In this document: positions 54,326 to 64,000 of the stretch, piece after piece
Layout: each line of letters starts with the position of its first letter
How positions within the stretch are numbered: the stretch's first letter is position 1
Assembly (NCBI GenBank): GCA_021018995.1
Contig: CM037590.1
Location: 104,719,097-104,783,096 of the forward strand
From: Chloranthus sessilifolius
Lineage: Eukaryota; Streptophyta; Magnoliopsida; Chloranthales; Chloranthaceae
DNA length: 64,000 bases
Direction of reading: 5' to 3'
Notes under the pieces: generated by a model
What the model saw: the letters and a program-made list of their open reading frames with translations, nothing else
The model's database searches: none
What the model was told of the DNA's origin: nothing
Translations under genes and position numbers: made by a program

Positions 54326-57018
54326 CTTTGATAAATGATCACTATGAGTCAGACTCAATAGAATTTTATCAATCCCTTTTTTTGTTGTCGTTAAGTGGAG
54401 AACTGAATCAAGAGTTAACTTTCTTCATCATCAATCGAATCACTTTTCACGACCCAAGATTCTATTTTATCATCAATCCAATCACCATTCACGTTTTTTC
54501 TTTTTCTTATCAATGAATAGATCTCTTTACTTATACAACTTAGATGTCTCATATTTCTCAAAAAAGTGATTTGATTGATGGGATTTGGTATGATACTTAT
54601 GAGATCGGTGATATCGATGAGATTGATATTCAAATATTTCTTCTTAGAATGTATTGATACCTAGTGTATTTTATGTCTTCTGTTGGATGCACCTACTCGG
54701 GCTAGGTAGAGCAATATATTTTTGGTGGGATCGGCTCGGATCCGATCTTTTTGAAGACCATGGTTTCATCGCGCCTTACCTTTTTAGGTCGCTGCCACTG
54801 TTTGAACATGTATAGCTTTTTCCTAGGGTTTGACTTTTTGTATAGTGGAATATGGAGATTGTATATTATGCATATATATATATATATATATGTAGTTTTT
54901 TTATATTTTTTATGTCTTGATTTGTGGTTGCTACATAATTTGTGAAGGTATGGATGGTATTGTTGAACAGGTTTGGGGGAGGCTTATTATGCCTCTTTGC
55001 CCTCATAAGACTTGCTGTAATTTTTGGCCTTGCTCGGACCTGTAAATATACTTTTACTACTACATTTTGGCTTCGATTTGACCGAGCTAGAGTGCTTTTT
55101 GATTGACCAATCCCCACCTCTTTATAGTGCCCTATTGCTTGTATATTATTTATAATTTTGTGCAATGAGGACATAGCACCATTTAGGTTTGGGGGTGTTG
55201 TGCCCAACTGCGGTGGTTCATGACCTTGAATATCTTCTATTATATACTTGAACCACTATTTTATATTTACCCTCAATACCTTGTTTTAAAACCATCAAAA
55301 ATTTATTTTGCTGTAGTTTTTAAATTGTAATCATAGATGTATAGAAATTTTAAATTTTTCAATACCCATGCCATGATGAAACTATGGTTGTTTAGGATAA
55401 TTAACCCGAAAATGAACATGTAAGGATTGGTCTGAATTCCATGCTTAGAAATTTTTTACACCATTTACCATGCTTAGGTCTGGAAATCAATGGACTAGTT
55501 CAAAATCTAGAATTTTAGGATCTTAAAATCAACTAAATCGGAGAGCTTTAGAACCATGTCCGTCATTCTTGATGAGTGATGAAAATAAATTCAGAGTATC
55601 GTTGAAATTTGTGCTAAGTTGTTTAAATATCATATGCTTTTCTTTGGTCTATTGATTATGCATTGTTTATGCGATTGTACTAGAACTTATTATGTTTGAA
55701 TTTGAAACAAATAGGCATCGTCATCACTGAGAAAGGAAATGATTAAAGGCCATCTATTGGCTCGTTTGGACCCAAAACACCCCACCTTATACCTATTTAC
55801 CTTTTTGTACCCCTTCTGAGCCTCATTGAAATTTTTTGCCTTTATATGTTTCTTGATAAGCCATGTCGACCAAACCCCGACATCATTTCTGAAAGTTCAA
55901 GCCTTACTCTTCAATCTCTGAGAAATTGGGAACGAGGGATGAGTGTAGATGGGAAGAGAGTAAGTGCTGAGGGATGAGAGTGGAGTTTACTGGGAATATA
56001 TGGTAGAAATACACTCGAAGAAATAAAAGAAGAGAAGGGGAGAGAAAAAAAATATATAGTGAAAAAGGTAGGAAAGAAAAATTAACGAAGAACATAAGGT
56101 GGTATACAAAAAGAAGATGTAGGAATGAAAAGAAGGTAAAAGTTGAGCAGGAACAAGAAGGAAGAATCCTGAAAAATCTGAAGAAGAAAGAGGCAAAAAT
56201 AGAATATCAAATAGAGTTTCTTTTTTGATTTCTCAGAGACATTTGAATCCCAACTTCCCTTTCTTTCTTAACCTTCACTTGAGGCCCATTACAACCCTGA
56301 CCAAAGACCTTTTTGATCCAATCTTGGGTGGTGAATGCCTTGTGGAGGGTAATGATGCAATGACTATGGTGCATAGTATAACATGTGTAGGATACAGACA
56401 CCATTCTTTTATGAGATCATTTTTTATTTTCTGTGATGCACCGTCTTTCTTATATCTTGTGGGATTCTTTAAATTGTGTTCTAATTCTATCCCACATATG
56501 AGCGACATTGTAGACCATTCATCGAAGTGACCTTGTTGAGAGTGAATGCCTAAAGTGAGGATTGAGCCGAGACTTGGGATCTGACAATTCTCGATTTGAA
56601 CTCATCCAGAGATAGAACAATTTACACATTGGCACATGCACACACATCACTCTAGGCATGGATGAAAGATTGGTCTAAGGATCAGAGCATTGGGTTACTT
56701 GAAATAAACAACAATGATTACAGGTTTACATCGAACTGTCATGGTATCGATACTTGAAAAATAAAAGTTTACATGTTGAAATGATTACAGGTTTTGATTT
56801 TTAAATGAATATATTATTTGAAAACAAAATTTGAAAACTCTTTTACCGATGGTTTTGAAACTGTTTTGAAGTTTGCGGGTGTCTTCATTGAAAGCCCTCA
56901 GGAGACAGAACTCCTCCACTAGGGACCTAGGGGTTTAAAGGCTTATTGCATACGCTAAATGCAATCATGCTCCTTACGAATGTGACTCTTTACTATCTTA
57001 GATTAGTTTGTACATTAG
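54326..57018. other. Unassigned, degenerate retrotransposon interior
   Basis: 54326-54660 has an unassigned open stretch ([15 protein letters not shown]) that might also be organellar. 54868-54890 is an (AT)n microsatellite. AGGTTTGGGGGTGTTGTG at 55184-55201 looks like a polypurine tract. 55915-56200 is strongly purine-rich on the plus strand. 56207-56530 has open frames on both strands that I do not recognise. No host gene is supported. Confidence 0.45.
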
Positions 57019-58587
57019 CACCTAAGTGCAAAAATATGACTCCAATTTATCGGTCTTGGCCAAAGGCTCTTGGCTAAGGGCTTCAATTATCAATCGGGAA
57101 GGTGTTAGGCACCCGATCGACCCCGCTCGTAAGCGGTCTCTACTATGGCCGAGATTATGTATTGGCTATTTTATATTATATATATATAATTATATAGATA
57201 GAAAAAAGAGAAACAAAATGGGTGACACTTCCTCTTGCTCGAAGGCACACCGATCCTATTGAGCCCTTCCCACCTATTGAAATTTGCACAGCGTAACGGC
57301 TCAATTCTAAGATAGAGGAAAAGCAAAGAAGGTAGAGGAGTAGACGGGAGAGCAGGAGCTCTCGAGCCCTTGTAGGACCATTGTGGACCTTTGCATTGAT
57401 GAGCTTTCGGTGAGCTTCTGATTGCAAATGAGTTGAGGAATGGGTTTGAACCTCCAAGGCTGGGGAGCTAGAGGATAGGAGAGGTAGGCTAAAAGGTAGT
57501 TCTAGGTAACTCTCAAGGTTTGGTGTTGAAAGATGGGATTTAAAAGATAAAACTCAAATATAAAATTTGTTTGGAGGAATGGTGTTTCAAAATGGAGAGG
57601 GAGAACTCTAAGTTTTTCTCTCCTTTAGAAAATTTTCAAGCCCTTAAGCAAGGGGGGGGGGGTGGGTCTCTATTTATAGAGGTTGAGGTGATTAGCGAAG
57701 GGTTAAGTCACTAATGGGTTTAGAAATTAGGTAATGGGCAATCTAAGGTTTTTGGGGTTTTCTAGAGCTTAGAGAAGAGGGATTTGGTTTAATGGTAGAT
57801 GATAAGGTGATGACTTGAATGGCAAAAGGTGATAACTTAAGCTAATAGGGTCACTAGGGTCCTAAAAAAACACACCCCAGACTTTAGGATGGTCCACAAT
57901 TCTAATGCCCAATGTCAATTTTAGCCATTTTTTGAAGGAAAAATAGGCCCAAACTACTAGAAGTTGAAGACCCGCAGGGACCCAACCCAGGTTTGCAATT
58001 TCCTGCACAAATCTGCGATTTTTATTTCACCATAACTTTTAATGTATAACTTTAAATTAAGCGATTCTTAGCTCGTTGGAAAGCTAGGAACCTCTACTTT
58101 TTAATGGTATAGGCCTTAAGTTGGGAAAATGTATATGAAAAATGTGGCAATCCTCTTTTCATCAGCTATTTTGGTTGGTTCGAAATTGACTTTATGGGTT
58201 AAATTTTGCAATTTCCTGCACAAATCTATGATCTTAATTTCGCCATAACTTTTAATGTACAACTCTGAATTAGGCGATTCTTAGCTCATTGGAAATCTTA
58301 GAACCTCTACTTTCCAATGGATTGGCCTTAGATTAGGAAACTATCTATGCAAACTTTGGCACTCCTCTTTTCATCAATTATTTTGGTTGGTTCAAAATTA
58401 GCTCTATTGGTCTGATTTTGTTTTCTAAGGGTTTGGGAAGGTTAGGGTTGATTCTTAAGGGGTTGGAAATAGTTCTAAAGGTTTGGATTAAGTTTTAAGG
58501 GTTTAGGAGGTGCTTTCAAAAGCTCGAGAGTATGCCTTTCTCGAAGTACGCGTTGATCTTGACTTGGGCCAAATTTGGGCGTCTACA
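57019..58587 (+). mobile_element. Old LTR-type repeat X, copy 2
   Basis: Diverged direct repeat of 47778-49168, ending GGCGTCTACAGAT. It carries an extra internal tandem duplication of about 213 bp (57992-58204 and 58205-58412) absent from copy 1. At 58588 it abuts the 3' part of the Athila-like LTR. Confidence 0.6.
57992..58412. repeat. 213-bp imperfect tandem duplication
   Basis: Both units begin TTTGCAATTTCCTGCACAAA and include CATAACTTTTAATGTA and TTTTGGTTGGTTC. They differ at many sites, so the duplication is old. Confidence 0.88.
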
Positions 58588-59058
58588 GATTGCATGTTCG
58601 AGGTTCTGACTAAGATCAAGAATGCGATGCTAACGCTGCAATCTTATTTAGTTAATTCTAGTGACCTTGTAGGGATTGGGGTTAGTCTTGATAGGATATT
58701 CACTGACGTACTAGGCCTTGTAGGAAGTTTTGTTGGTTCATGCAATGGTTCATTGACGATTAGGATTTATTATGTAGCCTGGAGCGGGGGTACCTGGGAT
58801 TCACAACAGAAAAGAAATAGGATTTATTATGTATGAATCTGAAATCTAGGAGTTTGCCTTCTCTTTCCTTATTTCTAAAACTATGTAGATTTCTTTTATT
58901 TATTTTAGAATAATTTAGGAAATCTAATACTACAAGATTCTTCGTAAAACAGAATTAAATAAAAGAAAAATGACAAATCCCTATGGTTTGACACCCTTGT
59001 ACTTTCCCTAGGACATTTCAGACTTGTGCACTTGCAAGGTCATATTTTAAGATGATCA
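58588..59058 (+). repeat. 3' part of the Athila-like LTR
   Basis: GATTGCATGTTCGAGGTTC to TTTTAAGATGATCA matches 51001-51525, with a gap of about 55 bases. It probably is the remains of the 3' LTR of the gag-only element at 50098, its 5' part lost or displaced by repeat X. Confidence 0.65.
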
Positions 59059-59060
59059 TC

Positions 59061-59084
59061 TATGCGTACATAGTATGTACGCAT
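59061..59084. repeat. Near-palindrome, arms TATGCGTACATA
   Basis: Arm TATGCGTACATA, centre G, then TATGTACGCAT. It starts directly after the LTR end at 59058. Confidence 0.85.
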
Positions 59085-59229
59085 TGCCTGATTTTTATTA
59101 AAATCGAGCAGCTGCGGTCAGAGACCCCAAAAAACTCAAAATTTAAAACTCTTTTCCCTCTTTCTTTCTCAAAATTGAACCGGGCACTTTTCCCTTTCCT
59201 CTATCGATCCGATTCATCCTTCGACATCA

Positions 59230-62079
59230 CTTTGGTATCTATTTCATCAAGTAATCACACATTTTCGTGTCGGATCTAGGGTTCGTTTTTGAAAAAGGTA
59301 ACCAACTTAACCCCTTTTTCCTTAAATTTCTTGCTTCTTATACCAAATGTGCCTAGGTTTCTCGCATCTAGATGGTAAATAGACATATTTTCTTGTAAAT
59401 GCAACTTCCTATGGTTTATTTGACTGATTTTTCATGTATATTTGCATGGGTTTGGTGAAAATTTGGTCAAATTGTGCCTCTTCTCTTTTTTTTTTTTTGG
59501 GGGTTTTCCTGATTTTTATTTATCAATGCATTAGGGCATTTGCACTTAGGAGACATGGGGGATTTTTCTTGTAAATGTGATCATCTTTGACTGATTTTAT
59601 GATGTAATGTGCATGTTTGTAATGGATTTTAGCGGGATTTGGTCGATTTGTAAAGGAATTTTGGCCTGAAAATTTGGAGAGAGAAAAAGGGGTAACTCAG
59701 CCCAAAATTTTTGAAAATTTGAAATGACTAGATGCCAGACTTTTTTTTTTTAAATATTTTTTTTGGCACCCCTTTTTCCTTGAATTTTTCGTGATAAAAG
59801 CGGACTTTATTTTGCAAAATTTGGGGCAGAAACGGGTGCCCTATGACAAGCCCCCACTTATTTTTTCTTTTAAAATTTTTGGGAGGGATGAAAGCATACT
59901 TACCTGTTTTTAGAAATAATGTCTGATTCTTTTGCTATTACCTTTTAAATATTGCCAATCTGGCATTTCTTCTTTCCATTTTCTTCAGGATGCCATGCGG
60001 GCAACGCGGAAAGGATGATGAGAGTGGTAGGTCGGTCCTGGCTGTAGTGCTTGGTAGTGGAGGAGAACATTTGATGTGGGTGCACAACTTCAGAGCGAAG
60101 TGCATGGAGGAACGGAGGAAGAGATACTGGTTGGAAATGCAGGGGCATGAGGCCTGCAGTGGCCTTCTCCACCATCAATATACCCATATTTTCAATTTTG
60201 GGATAGCCAGCGAGGTAATGTATCCTTCAAGGTTCGTGCCTTCTTTTTATGCATTTTCATTCATAGTTCTAATGACTTTGTTTTCTGACAATGCAGCCCC
60301 TCCCTTCTATCACATTCCGAGGGGGCTTGTTTGATTTCCATTGCCACAACTCCCATCTCCCCTTTGCGATGAGACTCCTCCTAGCGCAGGCGGGCTTTGG
60401 GGACTTCCTTTCCTACTCCCCCATAAGGGGGGATAACTCTTACGTGATGGCCCTTCTGAAGAGGTTTCGCCCTGAGACGATGACCTTCCAAATGTCGGTT
60501 TCTGAGATGGCCATGACCCCAGTTGATTGGTCGATGATTACTGGGATTGCAATAGGGGGAGTACCGGTGGTCTTCCCTTGCTATATAGACCGGGAGGAGG
60601 TGATCAGGTTGATTAGGGCTTATCCGCCCTCCAATTGTATGTATGGTACCGAGGTCAAGTTATCATGGTTGGCTGACCTTTTTGATGAGGATGAGTTTGT
60701 CCCGGCGGACCAGCCTGATATGGGCGTTGACATTGACCATGAGCACGCTTTGATGCTTGCCCGCATATACCTCCTGTTCCTATAGGGTAAGACGATCCTT
60801 GCTAACGCCAGTGGGTGTCATGTTTAGTTGTCCCTCCTTTGCTTGATGGAAAATTGGGGAGATGTTCATCGCTTTGACTAGGGTGGTGTAGGGTACGCCA
60901 AGCTAATGGACAGCTTGGCCAGAGCTTCTGTTGGGAGCCTCCATTCTCTCTGTGGTTTCTAGCCTGTGATTGAGGTGATTTGTCCTTTTTATCTTTATTT
61001 CATTTCCCTTTATTATGCACACATATGTGACCTCTTGCTTTTTCTTTCAAGTGTGGGGGTACTTACACTTCCAGCCGGGCTCCCCCCTTCTTCTCTCTGA
61101 GGATGGTACCTACCCCTTGATGAGCTATTTTCACATGGATATCCTCAAGGATCCTAGGATGAGTCACCTGGAATTGGGTTTGAGATCCCAATTTGACTTG
61201 ATGATACCGGAGCAGGTTCGTAATACCTTCGTTTATTTCTCCTTGTAATGCTATTTGGCTAAGGCAATTCCCCTCATTTGTGGGTAGGTGATATATGATC
61301 CCTACATTAGCTCCCCTTTTCTTCTATAGTTCTGCGACTCGAGTCTACTATTTGGGGGAGCGGGTAGTGCTCCAGTTCCATGACTTCTTTTTCGTGCCCG
61401 TGGACCCTCCTGAGGATGTTATGGCATCGAGAGGTACAATGGAGGAGCTTGCGGTGCAGCTTGGCCATCAAGGAATCCAGACTGAGGGGCTCTTCCAGTC
61501 TGGTAGGGGATATTGGGAGTGGTACCACTCTCTCCCCTATTGGTTCCTTCTTCCTAGATTTATACCCGGAGTGAACTTTATGGCTGTCGGAGGTCCGCGT
61601 AGTCAGGTAGCTTTTGACTTTTCCTTCGCTTGTTCTCTTTTCTTCTCTTTTTTTTTTTATCTGACATGCTTACTGATTTGGATTTCTTCTTTACAATTTA
61701 GAGCGAGTGTTGGACCTTCGGGGGAGGCAGATGCGGGGCCCTCAGGGACATCAGGTGTCGGGCCTTCAAGGACCTCAGATGCCGGGACTTCTAGGACTTT
61801 CGTCCATAGGTGATTCGATGATGGAATTCTTTTGGATTTATGCACAGAGGTGGTGGAGTGTGATCGTCTCTCTACCAAGGCGATTAGAGTTCCCCCTCTT
61901 GAGTCGGTTCGGGGTAAGTTTTGTTGACCTTTAGAGATGTATTAGTCTCTTGCCTTTTGTTCTCCCATACTTATCTTTTTCTTCTTCACAGGACTATGAC
62001 TCTGCGATCCAACAGGCAAAGTATTATCGCCATATTGCAACCTTTCGGGATGCCGCGATGGTGAGTATGATGCTGATTC

Positions 62080-62113
<34 letters not shown>

Positions 62114-62250
62114 TTTATTTTTGTTGGCCCGTGCTCCTCTTGCCTGACTTTTTGTTATAAATTTTTAGGAGGCTTGGTCTTGCATCGGGGACTTTGGAAA
62201 TTTCAGCTATCAGCGGTTTACACCGCAATGGAAGAGGAAGGATACTTGAG
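59230..62250 (+). pseudogene. Plant mobile domain (PMD-like) gene, multi-exon, decayed
   Basis: A spliced structure can be read. A 5' UTR exon may end at GAAAAAG/GTAACC (about 59300). Exon 59989-60214 starts MPCGQRGKDDESG; intron 60215-60296; exon 60297-60974 has the plant mobile domain (GLFDFHCHNSHLPFAMRLLL, LLKRFRPETMTFQMSVSEMA, TPVDWSMITGIAIGG); intron 60975-61051; exon 61052-61215 (VWGYLHFQPGSP); further exons about 61330-61606 (YYLGERVVLQFHDFFFVPVD), 61702-61913, 61992-62060, 62170-62250. The second exon has four stops (60783, 60825, 60879, 60960), all TAG at expected Gln or Trp codons. Splice sites look sound. PMD proteins are plant proteins of both host genes and transposons; context favours a silenced transposon-linked copy. 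Confidence 0.75.
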
Positions 62251-63008
62251 AGCTTGATGGAATGTTGCTTTTAAGTTTTAACTTGTGTGGGAAACTCAAG
62301 GAATCTTGTAATACTTGATTTTGAACAAATGATGTGTCTGATTTTTAGAAGGTTTTGAGCATGGATGTGTTTGGTCCCCTTTTTGCTTTGTTATTTCAGT
62401 TGCATATTGGATGGAATGCTTGTATTTGGAATATTCTACAGGATGGGTGCCCTTCAAAATAGTTGGGGGGGTAACTCTTGGTTGTGTACTGGTCACAAAA
62501 TTAAGGTCGGGCCTTCCCCTCTTAGCTACCATGGAAGTGGTACCTACCAAGAAAGGTGGATAGGTTAGATGATGAAATTGTGGTTGCCCCGGTTAGTGGT
62601 CTGGGGTGCCACTTGTAATGGTGAAATACTTTTTTGTAGGTGGAGTATGTCTAAGGACAATAGGTTGTCCAAAAAAACCCCGCCCTTTCTCCATTTTTTT
62701 TTTTTTTTGTTTTTTTGCTTTTTTGTTCATGTATACATACTATGTACGCATGTACAAAATTTTGACTTTCTGGGCTATGCGTACATACTATGTATGCATG
62801 TGAAAATTTTTGGTTTTTTCGGCCATGCGTACATAGTATGTACGCATAGGCCAATCCTTATAACAACAAACTATAAGGCCCGAGAAAAGGCTATTTTTCC
62901 TTTGTTTTCAATTGGGCTTTGATTTTTGCTTTGATTTTTTTGTCTTTTCTTCCCAAGGGTGGGTTCATCATTCTACATTGGTTTGTGATTCGTTTGGGAC
63001 GACTTTGT
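62251..63008. other. Spacer with three near-palindromes
   Basis: No gene is seen. A T-rich run at 62693-62725 is followed by three near-palindromes at 62729-62752, 62775-62800 and 62823-62850, arms TATGCGTACATA / TATGTACGCATA with a single central base. Confidence 0.7.
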
Positions 63009-64000
63009 ATGAACATGGACCCACTTCAAGAACCCGCTTTTCCGAGGGGTTTTGGGACCTTTGCACTTCCCTCTTTGGATATTGGACCCAAATTTCTTAG
63101 ACAATGGTATGATAGCTTAAATGAAAGTGAGCTCACGGGCCTTGATCAGTTGGGGTTCGCCCATATCCCTTCTTTCCTTAATGCGCCGCCATTTTTGGAC
63201 CTTGTTCACGCGGTGGTTTCTCATTGGGATGCCGAAGCTCATGTCTTTCAATTTGGTGCTTGTGAGCTAACCCAGACCCTTGAAGAGATGGCTATTTTTT
63301 CGGGTTTAAGACTCTATCGTGGCCTTGCTAGGGTGGTACTGAAGCCAGGCTGTGCTAAGGTTGTCCACACGACTCTAGGTCTAAAGAAAAGTGATTATGA
63401 GAGAAGTCTCGCCGGTGGGCCCACCAGTGTTCGGTGAAAATCCTAAGAGAGATTTTTGGTGAGGAAAGCTTGCAGAAATTGCCGATTTGGAACATTTACA
63501 ATGTGAATGCTTTTGCCCTCGGTCTCCTTTTGGAGGTTCTCTTTTACACAGGGGGAGAGAACATTCCTCTCTCTTTATGCAATGTATTGGCGGAGCTTGA
63601 AATGGGTCGTTCCATTGTGCACTTCGTTTTGGCCGAGCTCTATCGGAGTCTTGATGCTTTTGCCTCAGGGAAGGTGGAAAGCTTCCGGGGGTGCCTGATT
63701 CTCCTTAAGATCTGGATGGGTGAACATCTTGCCATTTTGGGGCCCGTCCCTGCTTTTACATGATATAAGCTGAGACCGCTCGCTGCTTTTTGGGCCGATG
63801 TTCTAGGCTTCCTTAGAAGAATGAATGCGAGATGCGCCTTTGGTTGACCGAAGCTGAGCTTACATGGAGGCTTCCATGGCTTGATGGGACCTTCCTGATA
63901 GTACGATCTCGACATCATGAGGGTATCACACTTCTAGGGTTGCCTAGAAGTACCCATTATTTCCCCTCTCAGGTTTTGCATCAGTTTGGCTATACCCAGC
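63009..64000 (+). pseudogene. DUF7745-like gene, broken, cut by window edge
   Basis: It starts MNMDPLQEPAFPRGFG (63009), then FLRQWYDSLNESELTGLDQL, HWDAEAHVFQFGACELTQTL, EEMAIFSGLRLYRG, with a frame break at 63435. The next part reads IWNIYNVNAFALGLLLEVLF, VHFVLAELYRSLDAFASGK and RGCLILLKIWMGEHL, stops at 63761, and the last part reads WRLPWLDGTFLIV, LLGLPRSTHYFPSQVLHQFG to the window end. This series resembles the plant DUF7745 family often found beside retrotransposon genes (recognition from memory). Function unknown. Three frames are needed, so it is a pseudogene unless spliced. Confidence 0.65.

Noticed and set aside
54268..54516. 82-codon frame next to psaA, perhaps ycf2 or another plastid gene
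   Set aside because: Some words ([10 protein letters not shown] further on) recall ycf2, but I could not fit a gene with confidence, so it is left unassigned.
55904..56196. Minus-strand frames rich in Phe, Leu and Ser
   Set aside because: They are the complement of a purine-rich low-complexity stretch, not membrane proteins.
56207..56530. Possible host gene near 56.3 kb
   Set aside because: Open frames on both strands but no domain, no intron signals and no support from the surroundings.
1..64000. Possible bacterial origin suggested by GATC density
   Set aside because: Plant retrotransposons, tRNA-Met primer sites, introns and plastid DNA leave no doubt of a plant nuclear source.

Overview
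The window looks like an intergenic, transposon-packed stretch of a large seed-plant nuclear genome. It is AT-rich, has no rRNA or tRNA gene and no convincing intact host gene, and almost every base can be assigned to mobile elements, their fragments or decayed plant-specific transposon-associated genes. Plant markers are Ty3 chromoviruses with long LTRs, Ty1/copia, an L1-type LINE, a CACTA MITE, a plastid psaA fragment, and pseudogenes with plant mobile domain and DUF7745-like sequence. I cannot name the species.

Layout. 1-249 is the end of a minus-strand chromovirus-type LTR leaving the window. 255-1378 is a minus-strand LINE remnant with a 153-bp CACTA MITE (1198-1350, TSD ACA). Inserted in it is a complete Ty3 chromovirus, element 1 (1384-14066, TSD ATATG). 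14072-15514 is unassigned. From 15520 to 46309 there is a stack of nested insertions, each defined by its target-site duplication (TSD): an outer non-autonomous copia (TSD AAGAA); an inner reverse-strand copia in its 5' LTR (15622-21852, TSD GTATG); a chromovirus solo LTR in its interior (22290-24842 plus 43470-43653, TSD ATGAT); a second chromovirus, element 2, inside that solo LTR (24843-43469, TSD TATTT); and, in element 2, insertion A (30247-33602), a solo LTR B (34190-36636, TSD TCAAA) and LTR fragment C (about 37070-37376). 46443-46720 is a hAT-like MITE and 46857-47677 an inverted copia LTR fragment. 47678-59058 is a mixture of two old LTR families, one Athila-like with a recognisable gag and no pol, plus the psaA fragment. 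59060-64000 holds a multi-exon plant-mobile-domain pseudogene and a DUF7745-like pseudogene cut by the window edge.

How the parts may work together. Elements 1 and 2 share an unusual design: LTRs of about 2.7 kb with arrays of a 12-bp palindrome (TTGATCGATCAA) spaced 19-22 bp apart around the TATA box; a second array just upstream of an additional ORF located after pol; candidate introns at gag/protease and within integrase; and a conserved acidic reading frame inside the LTR, in phase with a splice donor at the end of the additional ORF. I infer, but cannot prove, a self-regulating element whose extra protein ends in an acidic exon carried by the LTR and may act on the palindrome arrays. Several hairpins with compensatory changes also lie in the LTRs. 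All coding regions carry stops or frameshifts, many of the C-to-T or G-to-A type expected of methylated DNA.
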